NCBI RefSeq assembly: GCF_033118175.1
Contig: NC_083688.1
Span: 4,120,501 to 4,184,500, forward strand
DNA from: Dama dama
Lineage: Eukaryota; Chordata; Mammalia; Artiodactyla; Cervidae
Reading direction: 5' to 3'
DNA length: 64,000 bases
Below, in pieces: positions 57,301-64,000 of the stretch (position 1 is its first letter; each line of letters opens with the position of its first letter). Both the position numbers and the translations under genes were made by a program. The notes under the pieces were generated by a model. That model worked only from the letters and a program-made list of their open reading frames with translations. It was not told where the DNA came from and made no database searches.

Positions 57301-60300
57301 GAACAGTGACCTCTCGTTAAATCAATAAATAGAGAGGTGAGGACTCCTCTGATTTGCACGCTGCTTTGTGCTGGGAGAGGGCCGGGGGTACTGTCCCCAT
57401 TTTATGGGTGAGAAAACTGAGGCCAGAGAAGGAGGAGCGGCGAGAGCATCCCAGGAGGAATCAGGCCCCTGGAGCTTCCACCCCCCACTCAGGGCCGGGC
57501 GGGGGCACTCACAGTCCTGGGCGGGAGGTCCTCAGCCACCGCAGCTTCAGACCCGAGGTCAGCCGGCTCCAGCAGATCTGTCAGGGAAGGGTGCTTGCAG
57601 GAGAACAGGTTGGGGGAGCAGGGGTTGGGTCAGGATCATCCTCTGGGGCCCCGCCCCGGCCTTCCCGCCAGCTCCCCGCCTGTTCCCCAACCCCGCCTGA
57701 CCTCAAAGGACGCGGGTGTCAGCATCCCCATTTAACAGATGAGGAAACTGAGGCCCAGAGAGGTCACACAGCTGAGTGACGGGTAGAGCTGGGATCTGAA
57801 ACCGGGACTCTATGATTCAAAGGCCTGTGCTCTTTAGACCCACACAATCTCATACACAGAGAGAGAGACAAAGGGAAGGAGGGGAGAAAAGAGAAAAAAA
57901 GAGTTTTAAACATAAAACAGAGGGTTGAAAAGGGCGAGAAGGCCGTCGACCCGGAGGCAGGATGGAGGAGAAGCAGCCCCTCTGGACCCCTGGGCGGCCC
58001 CTGAAAGGTAGCCAGACTCTCGCGGAACCCCCGCCTCCGCTATGAGAACAGGAGGGCTGTCGCGACGTGTAACCATGGCAACCAGCAGACGCCCGACCTG
58101 GGTATCCCCGTGTCAGCAGAACAGGGGCCCACCCGGCGTCGCCTGGGATCTCATCCCGACCTTCCCACTGGTTTACAGAGCCTTAGCCAGAGCTCCCCTT
58201 TCCCAGGCCCCTAACCCTCGAGGCGCAGTCACGCCTCAGGCCCCTCTGCGCCCGCGCCGGAGCTCGGCCCTCCCCTGAACTCCCGCGCGTCAACCCGCGT
58301 GACGTCAGGTACCTGCGTGGTCACCTTGGGGACGTCCCCCGGGGGCACGTCCGGCCCGGACACCGTGGAGGAGAACCTGGCCAGCTTGGCCGCCACCTCG
58401 GCGTAGGGGTCGTACAGGCCGGGTAACAGCTCCAGCGCCATCAGCGGGGGCTCCTCCTCCAGCAGGGGCTCCGCGGCGCCCCTGCCGGCATCGTCGTCAG
58501 GCAGCAGGTAGCGGCCCCGGGCCTCTGAATCAGGCACGGAGAACTCCAGGCCGCAGGGCTCCTCGGGCCCAGAGAAGGCCGTGCAGACCGAGTTTTCTCC
58601 CAGCGTGGAAGACTCATCGGACCCCAGAGACGCCTCGGACTTGGAGGCTGCCAGCTTGGGCAGCTCCTCAAATCCGGAGGAGACCTGAGCCTTGAAGGAG
58701 CCCTCACCGGGCAGGGGGTCAGGCATGGAGTAGATCTCGGGTCTCTCGGCCATCTTGAACTCCAAAGGAGGAGAGTACTCCGAACTGCTGGCAAACTCAG
58801 CCCTGGACAGGACCTCAGCCTTGTAGAGGACTTCCGCCTTCAGGACAGCCTCTGCAGGGAGACACCTTCCTTTAGCTTGTTACAGGGTGGACTGGGGCGT
58901 AGGGCAGCCCTTCCTTGGAAGCTGGCCGCAGGCCCACCATCTTCAAGAGACCAACTTTAGAGTCAGAGCCTCCAGGCCCCCAAACGCTGACTTCCCATGT
59001 CTGCCCCTCAGAACTCAAGCCCTATCTCCTTCCACCTCTTCCAGGAAGTCCTCCCTGACCAGCTCCATTCTCTAACCGCCCCAGCCATTAGGGGCTGGAC
59101 TCTTAACCCCTGTGCCTTGGGTTTGCTCTTTATACATAAACTGGCTGTCCTGCCGGTATTATTGCCTCGAAGGCAGAGAGCTCCTGACCCAAATATTTTA
59201 ACTAGTTGTTCTGCCGGTATTATTGCATCTAAAGGAGAGAGCTCCTGACCCAAAGATTTCACACCCAAGACCCTCAGGGCCCGCTCCTGGCGTAACCAGC
59301 TCAAGGCCCTTGTCCACAGGACAAGCTAGAGCCGTGGGGGTTAAATGAATGCTGCAGATGAGTATTAGCGAGGCCAAATAAAATCCCTCAGAGGCCTGAT
59401 ACTCAAAGTGGGCTGGAGGGAACACTCTCCAGGACAGAAAGTGCTAGAACCTGCTCCTCGGCCTTCCCCTGGGGCTACATCTCCCTGCCAGCTGGGGTTG
59501 GGGGATGAGTCCACGGGCCTCCTGCTGCAGCTCACGGGCAGCTCCTTCGGGTCCATCCACTCCTTTGTTACCGTGTCCTGGGCCCCCCCGAGAGAGCCCC
59601 GATGTCCCCTTTGCTAGGGTCGCTAACTCGCCAGCTCAGGGGTCCCCAACGCCCAGGAGCCGGGCCACGCGGCCGAAGGAGAGCAGCGAGTGAGTGAACG
59701 GAGCTCCACCGGCCGCACCCCATCGCCTGCGTTACCGCCTGGACCACCGCCCCCTCCGTGGAAGAACTGTCTTCCACAAAACCGGTCCCTGGTGCCGAGA
59801 AGGTTGGGGACCGCTGTACAGAGCTCACGGCCTGAACCTTTCCAAGCCTTGGTTTGCACACCCGCCGAGTGAGGAAGCAGTGAGTCCCAACTCACCCAGG
59901 GCTGGCAGGGGGTGTGCCTACCTACCCAGCACCTGGAACACAGCAATGCCCCGTATACGGGACCAACGATGTGAAACCGTCATCATTACAACGTGGAGTT
60001 TATGGTATTTATGGGCTTCCCTGGCGGCTCAGATGGTAAAGCGTCTGCCTACAATGCAGGAGACCTGGGTTCAATCCCTGGGTTGGGAAGATCCCCTGGA
60101 GAAGGAAATGGCAACCCACTCCAGTATTCTGGCCTGGAGAATTCCATGATCGGAGGAGCCTGGGGGGCTACAGTCCATGGGGCCGCACAGAGTCGGACGC
60201 AACTGAGCAACTAACACTTATTGTGAGTACTAGGAAGTCTGGGATGCCTGGCAGCACAGGGTGTTTGAAAGATAGCAGTGGGATGGAACATTCTAGAGTG

Positions 60301-61438
60301 TCAAACAGCAGACAAAAATTCCCAGGTAGGTAAAAGCTCTTGCTAAGGATTGCCTCAGCAGCAGAGACATTACTTTGCCAACAAAGGTCCGTCTGGTCAA
60401 GGCTAGTTTTTCCAGTGGTCATGTATGGATGTGAGAGCTGGACTGTGAGGAAAGCTGAGCACCAAAGAATTGATGTGTCTTTTTTTGTTTGTTTGTTTGT
60501 TTGTTTTGAATTGATGCTTTTGAACTGTGGTGTTGGAGAAGACTCTTGAGAGTCCCTTGGACTACAAGGAGATCCAACCAGTCCATCCTGAAGGAGATAA
60601 GTCCTGGGTGTTCACTGGAAGGACTGATGCTGAAGCTGAAACTGCAGTACTTTGGCCACCTCATGCGAAGAGTTGACTCATTGGAAAAGACCCTGATGCT
60701 GGGAGGGATTGGGGGCAGGAGGAGAAGGGGACGACAGAGGATGAGATGGCTGGATGGCATCACCAAATCGATGGGCATGAGTCTGAGTAAACTCCGGGAG
60801 TTTGTGATGGACAGGGAGGCCTGGCGTGCTGCGATTCACGGGGTCGCAAAGAGTCGGATGCGACTGAGCGACTGAACTGAACTGAAGGATTGCCTAGTTT
60901 GGGATGTAGTTGCCCTGGTGACAGATGGGCTCTAAAGTGGAAAAGAGACTAGAAAATGCAGAAACCGGGGGAAGGGACTTACCCGTGAAACTTGGGTGAT
61001 ATGCTGCCACTCTAAGTCAGCCTTGGGCGGGGAACCCAGGCTGCGGCCAAGGTGATACGATGATGCAGGGCTGTGGGTGAGGACGCTGACCCCGGGATCA
61101 GACTGCTGCAGTCAAATCCCAGCTCCGCTTTAAAAGCCGTGTGACCTCGGGGAAGTTCCTCACCCTGTCTGGGCCTCAGTTTCCTCAACTGTCCAGGGAG
61201 GGCGATGGAGGTGCCTGCCTTGCTGGGGCCCGTCGGCGGGGGCCGGGGGCAGCAGGCTGGGCTCCCTCCCGCCTGGCGGGGCCGGCCCACCTGTCTCCAT
61301 GCGCAGGTTCTGCTCCAGCGTGGACAGCTTCACGTCGTATGAGTTGCGCATGGCGGTGATGTCCTCCTCCAGCCGGGCCCTGGACTCCTGCTCCGCCTCG
61401 TAGTCGGCCCTCAGCCGGGCCAGGCGCTGCTCGTACTC
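39901..61438 (-). CDS. KIF17: KIF17, kinesin-2 family motor, stalk and tail exons only (partial)
   Basis: KIF17 is a homodimeric kinesin that carries cargo such as NMDA-receptor vesicles along dendrites and enters cilia. Exons in transcript order are 61438-61291, 58851-58313, 57593-57513, 56259-56060, 52105-51874, 46108-45850, 44165-44095, 41078-40961 and 40079-39901: 1,827 nt, 608 residues plus TGA, matching about residues 422-1029 of human. Order of parts is a coiled coil (YEQRLARLRADYEAEQESRA…), an acidic, poorly conserved linker (exons 8-10), a second coiled coil (exons 10-12), then the tail with WKIPEPIIIKTSLP, RYRLMLSRSDSENIANNYFR, and the basic TKAKRKKSK segment (nuclear/ciliary signal in the family) before the end GSEPL. 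The motor domain is beyond 61438, past the window. Phases match throughout. The least sure junctions are the exon 9 acceptor and the exon 12 donor. Confidence 0.95.
40080..40960. other. KIF17 intron 14
   Basis: A MIR-like stretch lies at about 40300-40420. Nothing else is recognised. Confidence 0.45.
40961..41078 (-). CDS. KIF17: KIF17 exon 14
   Basis: It encodes EEDRYRLMLSRSDSENIANN… to STDPMKSL plus one base. The acceptor is the second of a tandem cagcag; use of the first would add one Gln. Donor GTGAGC. Confidence 0.92.
41420..42667 (+). mobile_element. 5'-truncated BovB LINE in KIF17 intron 13
   Basis: It covers the reverse-transcriptase and C-terminal region with broken frames (FTDYAKAFDCVDHNKLWKIL, FNLYAEYIMRN, DSFEKTLMLGKIEDGRRRGR) and ends in gactgaactgaactc. 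It lies antisense to KIF17. Confidence 0.9.
42668..43444. other. KIF17 intron 13, unassigned
   Basis: No gene or clear repeat is recognised between the BovB and the Charlie-type element. Confidence 0.35.
43445..43660 (+). mobile_element. hAT-Charlie-type MITE in KIF17 intron 13
   Basis: The ends gaggatcagcaaattatac and agaaaagttggctgacctgc are imperfect inverted repeats of the same kind as the element at 23873. The interior has tcaaatctggcccacaggct. Confidence 0.65.
44095..44165 (-). CDS. KIF17: KIF17 exon 13
   Basis: It encodes (A)VSTGPQNRPARKASAVDNGE to PGM. Acceptor ttctcgtag, donor GTACGG, phase 0. Confidence 0.9.
44166..45189. other. KIF17 intron 12, first part
   Basis: No gene is recognised and no young ruminant repeat is seen. 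Confidence 0.4.
45190..45620 (+). mobile_element. MIR-family remnants in KIF17 intron 12
   Basis: At least two old SINE pieces are readable: gataagtcacttacactctc with gagattcctcatgtgg, and aatccccatctcacggatga with gagaacactgag. Confidence 0.6.
45695..45758. repeat. Two-copy 32-bp tandem repeat in KIF17 intron 12
   Basis: agccagcagggagaggtgcg and the following 12 bases occur twice in a row with one difference at the last base. Confidence 0.9.
45850..46108 (-). CDS. KIF17: KIF17 exon 12
   Basis: It encodes LRAAEVEIKDLQSEFELEK… to IIIKTSLPV plus one base. The donor GTCAGG is unusual at +3, but it alone keeps the phase into exon 13 and matches human SLPVAVSTGP. Confidence 0.9.
46497..46755 (+). 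mobile_element. CHRS2-like SINE in KIF17 intron 11
   Basis: A sense CHR copy runs from ggacttccctgctggtccag to gtgaagacccagaacaccca. A near-duplicate of agcagtaggcag follows its tail as agcagccgtaggcac. Confidence 0.82.
46815..46985 (-). mobile_element. BovB 3' fragment, inverted relative to its neighbour
   Basis: An antisense BovB tail (gttcggtcgctcagtcgtga … catcctctgtcgtccccttt) stands about 20 bp from a plus-strand BovB, a second head-to-head pair. Confidence 0.85.
47000..48745 (+). mobile_element. 5'-truncated BovB LINE in KIF17 intron 11
   Basis: It runs from the middle of the reverse-transcriptase region to the tail, with many frame breaks (FNLYAEYIM stops at once; HEIKRRLLLGTKAM). 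It lies antisense to KIF17. Confidence 0.88.
48868..48955 (+). mobile_element. Short CHR SINE
   Basis: ggaattccctggtggtccag … tcaatccctggttcc. gagatgctt is found on both sides. Confidence 0.75.
49290..49605 (-). mobile_element. CHRS2-like SINE
   Basis: A long antisense CHR copy has the usual ggcgcccaggctcccactgc and gggatcaggggttaaaccc blocks and the tRNA-like end near 49600. Confidence 0.8.
49840..50060 (-). mobile_element. Bov-tA SINE
   Basis: An antisense copy runs from gtgctaagctgcttcagtca to actagcaccacctgggaag. Confidence 0.85.
50252..50512 (+). mobile_element. CHRS2-like SINE with target duplication
   Basis: A sense CHR copy (ggggcttccctggtggtcca …) ends in an A-rich tail. tgctcttcctg stands just before it (50241-50251) and just after it (about 50513-50523). 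Confidence 0.85.
50524..51680. other. KIF17 intron 11, between SINE and VNTR
   Basis: No gene is recognised. A-rich unique sequence lies at 50830-51215. Confidence 0.4.
51681..51856 (+). repeat. Perfect 11 x 16-bp GC-rich VNTR beside the KIF17 exon 11 donor
   Basis: The unit ctgcctggggcggggc repeats 11 times without a change. The array begins 17 nt beyond the exon 11 donor, inside intron 11. On the transcript strand the unit is C-rich (gccccgccccaggcag). Confidence 0.97.
51874..52105 (-). CDS. KIF17: KIF17 exon 11
   Basis: It encodes (R)LQLLEQQVVGGEQAKNKDL…, then EKHRRRKRYADERKKQLVAA and NSDEDSGDWVLLNVYDSIQE to KMQRK, a coiled coil. Acceptor gccggcag, donor GTGAGG. Confidence 0.93.
52106..52799. 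other. KIF17 intron 10, first part
   Basis: A MIR-like piece lies at about 52150-52260 (cacttcacagacaggtacac and neighbours). No gene is seen. Confidence 0.45.
52800..53445 (+). mobile_element. L2-like LINE remnant in KIF17 intron 10
   Basis: Old L2 phrases appear in order: ctgctctgcttaaaatcctt, gagaagccctccctgaccac, agcttcttgaaggccaaggt, and cctggtacatagtagatgct. A MIR-like piece interrupts it near 53175-53275. Confidence 0.6.
53690..53862 (-). mobile_element. Bov-tA SINE
   Basis: An antisense copy (acccagtggtgtctgactct … ggatctacctgaccaagg) directly abuts an antisense BovB. Confidence 0.82.
53863..55625 (-). mobile_element. BovB LINE split by the EEF1B2 retrocopy
   Basis: The antisense BovB tail part is at 53863-54342 and its continuation at 55244-55625. 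Joined across the retrocopy, the sequence reads as ordinary BovB (…ttggcaaagtaatgtctctg, then ttttttaatatgttgtctag…). It lies in KIF17 intron 10, in the same sense as KIF17. Confidence 0.88.
54352..55234 (-). pseudogene. EEF1B2: EEF1B2 processed retrocopy, full length, intact 225-codon frame (55150 down to 54473)
   Basis: The parent gene encodes eEF1B-beta (eEF1B2), the exchange factor that recharges eEF1A with GTP in translation. This copy has no introns. It begins with a pyrimidine run (cctttttt, then cctcttt) that looks like the 5' TOP start of the parent mRNA, keeps a short 5' UTR, and encodes MGFGDLKSPAGLQVLNDYL… with the acidic DDDDIDLFGSDDEEESEEA centre and the C-terminal exchange domain to AAFKKI. 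It ends with AATAAA (54442-54447) and an A-rich tail mixed with CAA/CAAA repeats. atgtctctg flanks it at 54343-54351 and 55235-55243. It differs from human EEF1B2 at only a few residues (VFGPPP, NVEDTTESG, DEYVQ, KKI). It lies in KIF17 intron 10, same strand. No own promoter is evident; whether it is made into protein is unknown. Confidence 0.93.
55626..56059. other. KIF17 intron 10, 5' end
   Basis: This is GC-rich sequence next to exon 10. No further feature is recognised. Confidence 0.4.
56060..56259 (-). CDS. KIF17: KIF17 exon 10
   Basis: It encodes EVDLGPGATEELVLAAEPIA… to PTVDQQQVLA plus two bases. Acceptor cactgcgcttag, donor GTAAGC. Confidence 0.87.
56500..56645 (-). mobile_element. 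CHR SINE in KIF17 intron 9
   Basis: An antisense CHR copy: ttttttggccttgctgtgcg … accactggcccaccagagtt. Confidence 0.8.
56646..57512. other. KIF17 intron 9, second part
   Basis: This is GC-rich unique sequence with a MIR-like piece at about 57385-57435. No gene is seen; the minus-strand frames overlapping 56657-57237 have no conserved features. Confidence 0.4.
57513..57593 (-). CDS. KIF17: KIF17 exon 9
   Basis: It encodes HPSLTDLLEPADLGSEAAVA… to LPPRT (27 codons). The acceptor ttctcctgcaag is chosen because it restores phase 0 and the human length (VPAPTDLLEP); the cag 16 nt downstream would break the frame. Donor GTGAGT. Confidence 0.83.
57710..57850 (-). mobile_element. MIR SINE in KIF17 intron 8
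   Basis: It shows the classic antisense MIR core: cagatgaggaaactgaggcc followed by cagagaggtcacacagc. Confidence 0.8.
58313..58851 (-). CDS. KIF17: KIF17 exon 8
   Basis: It encodes (E)AVLKAEVLYKAEVLSRAEF… to VPKVTTQ, a long acidic, Ser/Pro-rich linker with KLARFSSTVSGPD near its end. Acceptor tccctgcag, donor GTACCT, phase 0. Confidence 0.9.
58852..60011. other. KIF17 intron 7, first part
   Basis: An L2-like piece lies near 59035-59110. Otherwise only the tandem duplication at 59150 is notable. Confidence 0.4.
59150..59271. repeat. Two-copy 61-bp tandem duplication in KIF17 intron 7
   Basis: ctgccggtattattgc starts at 59150 and again at 59211. Both copies continue with agagctcctgacccaaa. 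Confidence 0.85.
60012..60215 (+). mobile_element. Bov-tA SINE
   Basis: A sense copy runs from gggcttccctggcggctcag to gcaactgagcaactaacact. Confidence 0.85.
60340..60885 (+). mobile_element. BovB LINE 3' end with a (TTTG)n insertion
   Basis: The frame encodes SCSLEGLMLKLKLQYFGHLM-like sequence and the tail actgaactgaactga. It is interrupted at about 60474-60517 by a short (gttt)n tract bounded by aattgatg. Confidence 0.88.
61080..61225 (+). mobile_element. MIR SINE next to KIF17 exon 7
   Basis: agccgtgtgacctcggggaa followed by gggcctcagtttcctcaact is the MIR core. It lies in intron 7, about 65 bp from exon 7. Confidence 0.8.
61291..61438 (-). CDS. KIF17: KIF17 exon 7
   Basis: It encodes EYEQRLARLRADYEAEQESR… to STLEQNLRMET plus one base, a coiled coil. 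Acceptor cctctccag, donor GTGGGC. Confidence 0.93.
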
Positions 61439-61654
61439 CTGGAGAGGCGGGCGGGGAACAGGGGGGAGCACTCTATCACCGCTTCCAAACCCGGCTTTCG
61501 GGAATCCTCCTCTGTCCAGCAATCCAGGAAACGCAGCTGAGCCCAAGGAACAGAATTCAGATTATCACTCTGATAATCTGGGGTGATTCCTGGCTGGGGA
61601 AGACCCTTCTGAACTTTCGTCTAAGCATGTTTTAACACGCTAAGAACACTGCCT

Positions 61655-61875
61655 GTGTGCTAAGTCGCTTCAGTCGTGTCTGACTCTCTGCGACCCCGTG
61701 GACTGCAGCCCGCCAGACTCCTCTGTCTGTAGGATTCTTCAAGCCAGAGTACTGGAGTGGGGTGCCGTTTCCTCCTCCAGGAGATCTTCCTGATCCAGGG
61801 ATCAAACCCACGTCTCTTACGTCTCCTGCATTGGCAGGCGGGCCCTTTACTGCTAGCGCTACTTGGGAAGCCCGT
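61655..61875 (-). mobile_element. Bov-tA SINE in KIF17 intron 6
   Basis: An antisense copy: gtgctaagtcgcttcagtcg … ctagcgctacttgggaagcc. Confidence 0.85.
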
Positions 61876-62054
61876 ATATGTGTCTATAATCTAATTTCTC
61901 CACAAAGCAATAGATCACAAACACCTTTCTGCATCAACAAATACAGTTTAACCAAACCCATCAAAGACAAATCACTATACTTCTGCTTAGCCACCCATCT
62001 TCCCCACCACCACCAGTTCCTGCCCAGACCTGGTTCCCCGCCTCTACTCTCACT

Positions 62055-62530
62055 CCAGACCTTCCTCCACAGGGCAGCTCTGTGTCCATGGATCATGCTT
62101 CAGTGGCCTCCCATGGCTGAGGATAAAATCTAACTTCCTCCAGTCGACCTCCAGTCCCCAGTGACCCGGACAGCCCACCCCATCTGTCACACTTGGGCAC
62201 GCCAGCCCCTTTCCACTCCTCGGCACACCCACTCCCCCGACCCCCGACAGCCTCAGGCCCTCTGCGCTCGCTCCGAGGCAGGTTCACCCCTTCGGGCCTC
62301 AGCTCAGCGACATCCGCTCAGAGAGGCCTTCCGTGAGCACCCACTCGGGAGATGCCCGCCGCCACTCTACGTCACTTTGCTCAGTTCTTCTTAGCCTGGC
62401 TCAGAAGTTCCAGCGTGCTCTGCACTTGTTTGATTATAGGTTAACCGCCCGGCTCCCCAGCCTGAGGGCGAGCACCGTGCCATCTTGTAGCCGTGATGCC
62501 GGGCACAGAGGGGCCCACGCACCACCGAGT
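62055..62530 (+). mobile_element. L2-like LINE remnant in KIF17 intron 6
   Basis: Recognisable L2 phrases include cagtggcctcccatggctga, gataaaatctaacttcctcc, gagaggccttccgtgagcac, and cctgagggcgagcaccgtgc. Confidence 0.6.
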
Positions 62531-63102
62531 TGGCACATGCGTGAAGCAGGACGGCTGGGCGGACGGTCCAGGCGTCTGGTGTGAGCCCCCGGGGAAGGCC
62601 GGGCCTCTGTGAACTCACGACACCCTGTGAGCCGCGGCCTTCCGGACAGGGTGGCCCTGCAGCGGCAGTGAGCCGGGGGGCGCGACAGGGTTAGAGGGGG
62701 GAGCCCCTGCGCACGCCCAGCCGACCCCCGGGAAGTACCGGACCAGCGCAGACCCCCAGCATGGCACAGCCAGCCAGCCCGGGCTCTCAGAGCGGGAGGG
62801 ACAGACCATCATGAAGACCTAGCGGTTTCCGCAGCACGGCCGAGGTGCCACTGACCCAGGGAGGGCCCGGCTTGCCCAGAACCACACGCAGCTCCTGGCG
62901 GCCCCTGAGACCTGCAGCCCTCACCCCGCCTACCTTCTGCCCTCGAACCCACGCCCACCCAGCAGAGACCCCAGGCCAGCACTTCAGCCCCGATCCCAGT
63001 TCAACCCAGGCCTCAGCCCAGCGGCACCTACAGCCTAGCAAGACCTGACTGGAGACACACACATTTCTCTGCACACACGCACATGCCGTTCTCACGTGTG
63101 AG
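62531..63102. other. KIF17 intron 6, unassigned GC-rich sequence
   Basis: No gene or repeat family is recognised here. Confidence 0.35.
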
Positions 63103-63579
63103 CATGTGACCCCCAAATTACAGGACATGTGACCCCCAAATTACAGGACATGTGACCCCCAAATTACAGGTGGACGTGTGACCCCCAAGTTACAGGAGGA
63201 CGTGTGACCCCCAAATTACAGGAGGATGTGTGACCCCAAAGTTACAGGACATGTGACCCCCAAATTACAGGAGGACGTGTGACCCCCAAATTACAGGACA
63301 TGTGACCCCCAAATTACAGGAGGACATGTGACCCCCAAATTACAGGACATGTGACCCCCAAGTTACAGGAGGACGTGTGACCCCCCAAACTACAGGAGGA
63401 CATGTGACCCCCAAATTACAGGAGGACGTGTGACCCCCAAATTACAGGAGGACATGTGACCCCCAAACTACAGGAGGACGTGTGACCCCCAAATTACAGG
63501 AGGACGTGTGACCCCCAAGTTAAAGGACATGTGACCCCCCAAATTACAGGAGGATGTGTGACCCCCAAATTACAGGAGG
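63103..63579. repeat. Minisatellite of 19 units (23/26 bp) in KIF17 intron 6
   Basis: The core (a/g)tgtgacccccaaattacag recurs 19 times. Units differ mainly by the presence or absence of one gga triplet, giving 23- and 26-bp forms, plus point changes (catg/cgtg, aaatt/aagtt/aaact). Confidence 0.95.
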
Positions 63580-63661
63580 GCCTCAAAGTGGGGCGCGTCC
63601 CTTCCCGGTCCCTCCATCTTCCCTCCCCCCAATGCTCCTCTCCCGCCATTCCCTGTCCGTC

Positions 63662-63820
63662 CCTTCACAGAGGAGGAGACGGCTGGATGGCATCACTGAC
63701 GCGATGGACATGAGTCTGAGTAAGCTCTGGGAGTTGGTGATGGACAGGGAGGCCTGGCGCGCGCAGGCCATGGGGTCATAAAGAGTCGGACAGGACTGAG
63801 CGACTGAACTGAACTGGTGA
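63662..63820 (+). mobile_element. BovB 3' tail fragment
   Basis: It holds the end of the BovB frame (RRRRLDGITDAMDMSLSKLW) and the tail gactgaactgaactgg. Confidence 0.85.
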
Positions 63821-64000
63821 CAAAAAGTTTTACCAACATCAAACCACTTAATCCTCACCGCACAGTTATAGAGCAAAAGTTTTCTGATCTGCACAGCAAA
63901 GTGATTCAGCATGTCTGCAGATTATACTCCCGAAGAGGTCACCCTCTCTTCACATCCTCGCTTTAAGTTTTTTTTTTTTTAATGTGGGCCATTTTTTAAA
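63821..64000. other. Right edge, KIF17 intron 6
   Basis: A T-run sits near 63969-63980. No other feature is recognised. Confidence 0.4.

Noticed and set aside
57513..57577. KIF17 exon 9 starting at the ccctgacag acceptor
   Set aside because: It gives phase 2 after an exon ending in phase 0, and no compatible donor exists in exon 8. The AAG acceptor 16 nt upstream fixes both phase and length.
63103..63579. CRISPR-like array
   Set aside because: The units are contiguous with no unique spacers, and the genome is mammalian. It is a minisatellite.

Overview
The window is nuclear DNA of a ruminant, most likely a bovid. It is full of BovB LINE pieces, BovB-linked tRNA SINEs (Bov-tA/BOV-A2 type) and the tRNA-Glu CHR SINEs of cetartiodactyls. 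Mammalian intron-exon genes lie between them. Cattle, buffalo, sheep and goat cannot be told apart from the sequence alone. The gene order PINK1 (+), DDOST (-), KIF17 (-) matches human 1p36.12.

Layout. 1-4770 is upstream repeat-rich DNA: L1, nested SINEs, and an LTR-like element split by BovB. 4770-5640 is a CpG island with the PINK1 promoter and exon 1. PINK1 is complete: eight coding exons between 4996 and 23586, 591 codons plus stop, kinase motifs intact. Its 8.4-kb intron 1 holds an L1, SINEs and a decayed ERV-like block. Intron 5 holds an antisense BovB. PINK1 and DDOST are convergent, and their probable poly(A) signals are about 410 bp apart. DDOST is complete: eleven coding exons, 36317 down to 25300, 439 codons plus stop. 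Its 6.9-kb intron 2 carries a near-full-length but broken BovB and an old CR1/L3 remnant. A second CpG island (about 36030-36960) holds the DDOST promoter. KIF17 follows on the same strand as DDOST. Only its last nine coding exons are here (61438 down to 39901, 608 codons plus stop, read as exons 7-15). They encode the stalk and tail; the motor domain lies beyond the right edge.

All three genes were rebuilt exon by exon. Every chosen junction has GT-AG ends and the reading phase carries through. The three act in different pathways: PINK1 in mitochondrial quality control, DDOST in ER N-glycosylation, KIF17 in dendritic and ciliary transport. Nothing here suggests they work together; the grouping is conserved synteny.

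The most distinctive extra is a full-length processed EEF1B2 retrocopy (54352-55234, minus) with an intact 225-codon frame. It sits inside an older BovB in KIF17 intron 10, in the same sense as KIF17. Other notable structures are a perfect 11 x 16-bp GC-rich array 17 nt from a KIF17 splice donor, a G-rich 21-bp array next to the PINK1 exon 1 donor, a 19-unit minisatellite near the right end, and two head-to-head BovB pairs. I found no CRISPR array, operon, real tRNA or rRNA gene, or sign of a novel multi-gene system.
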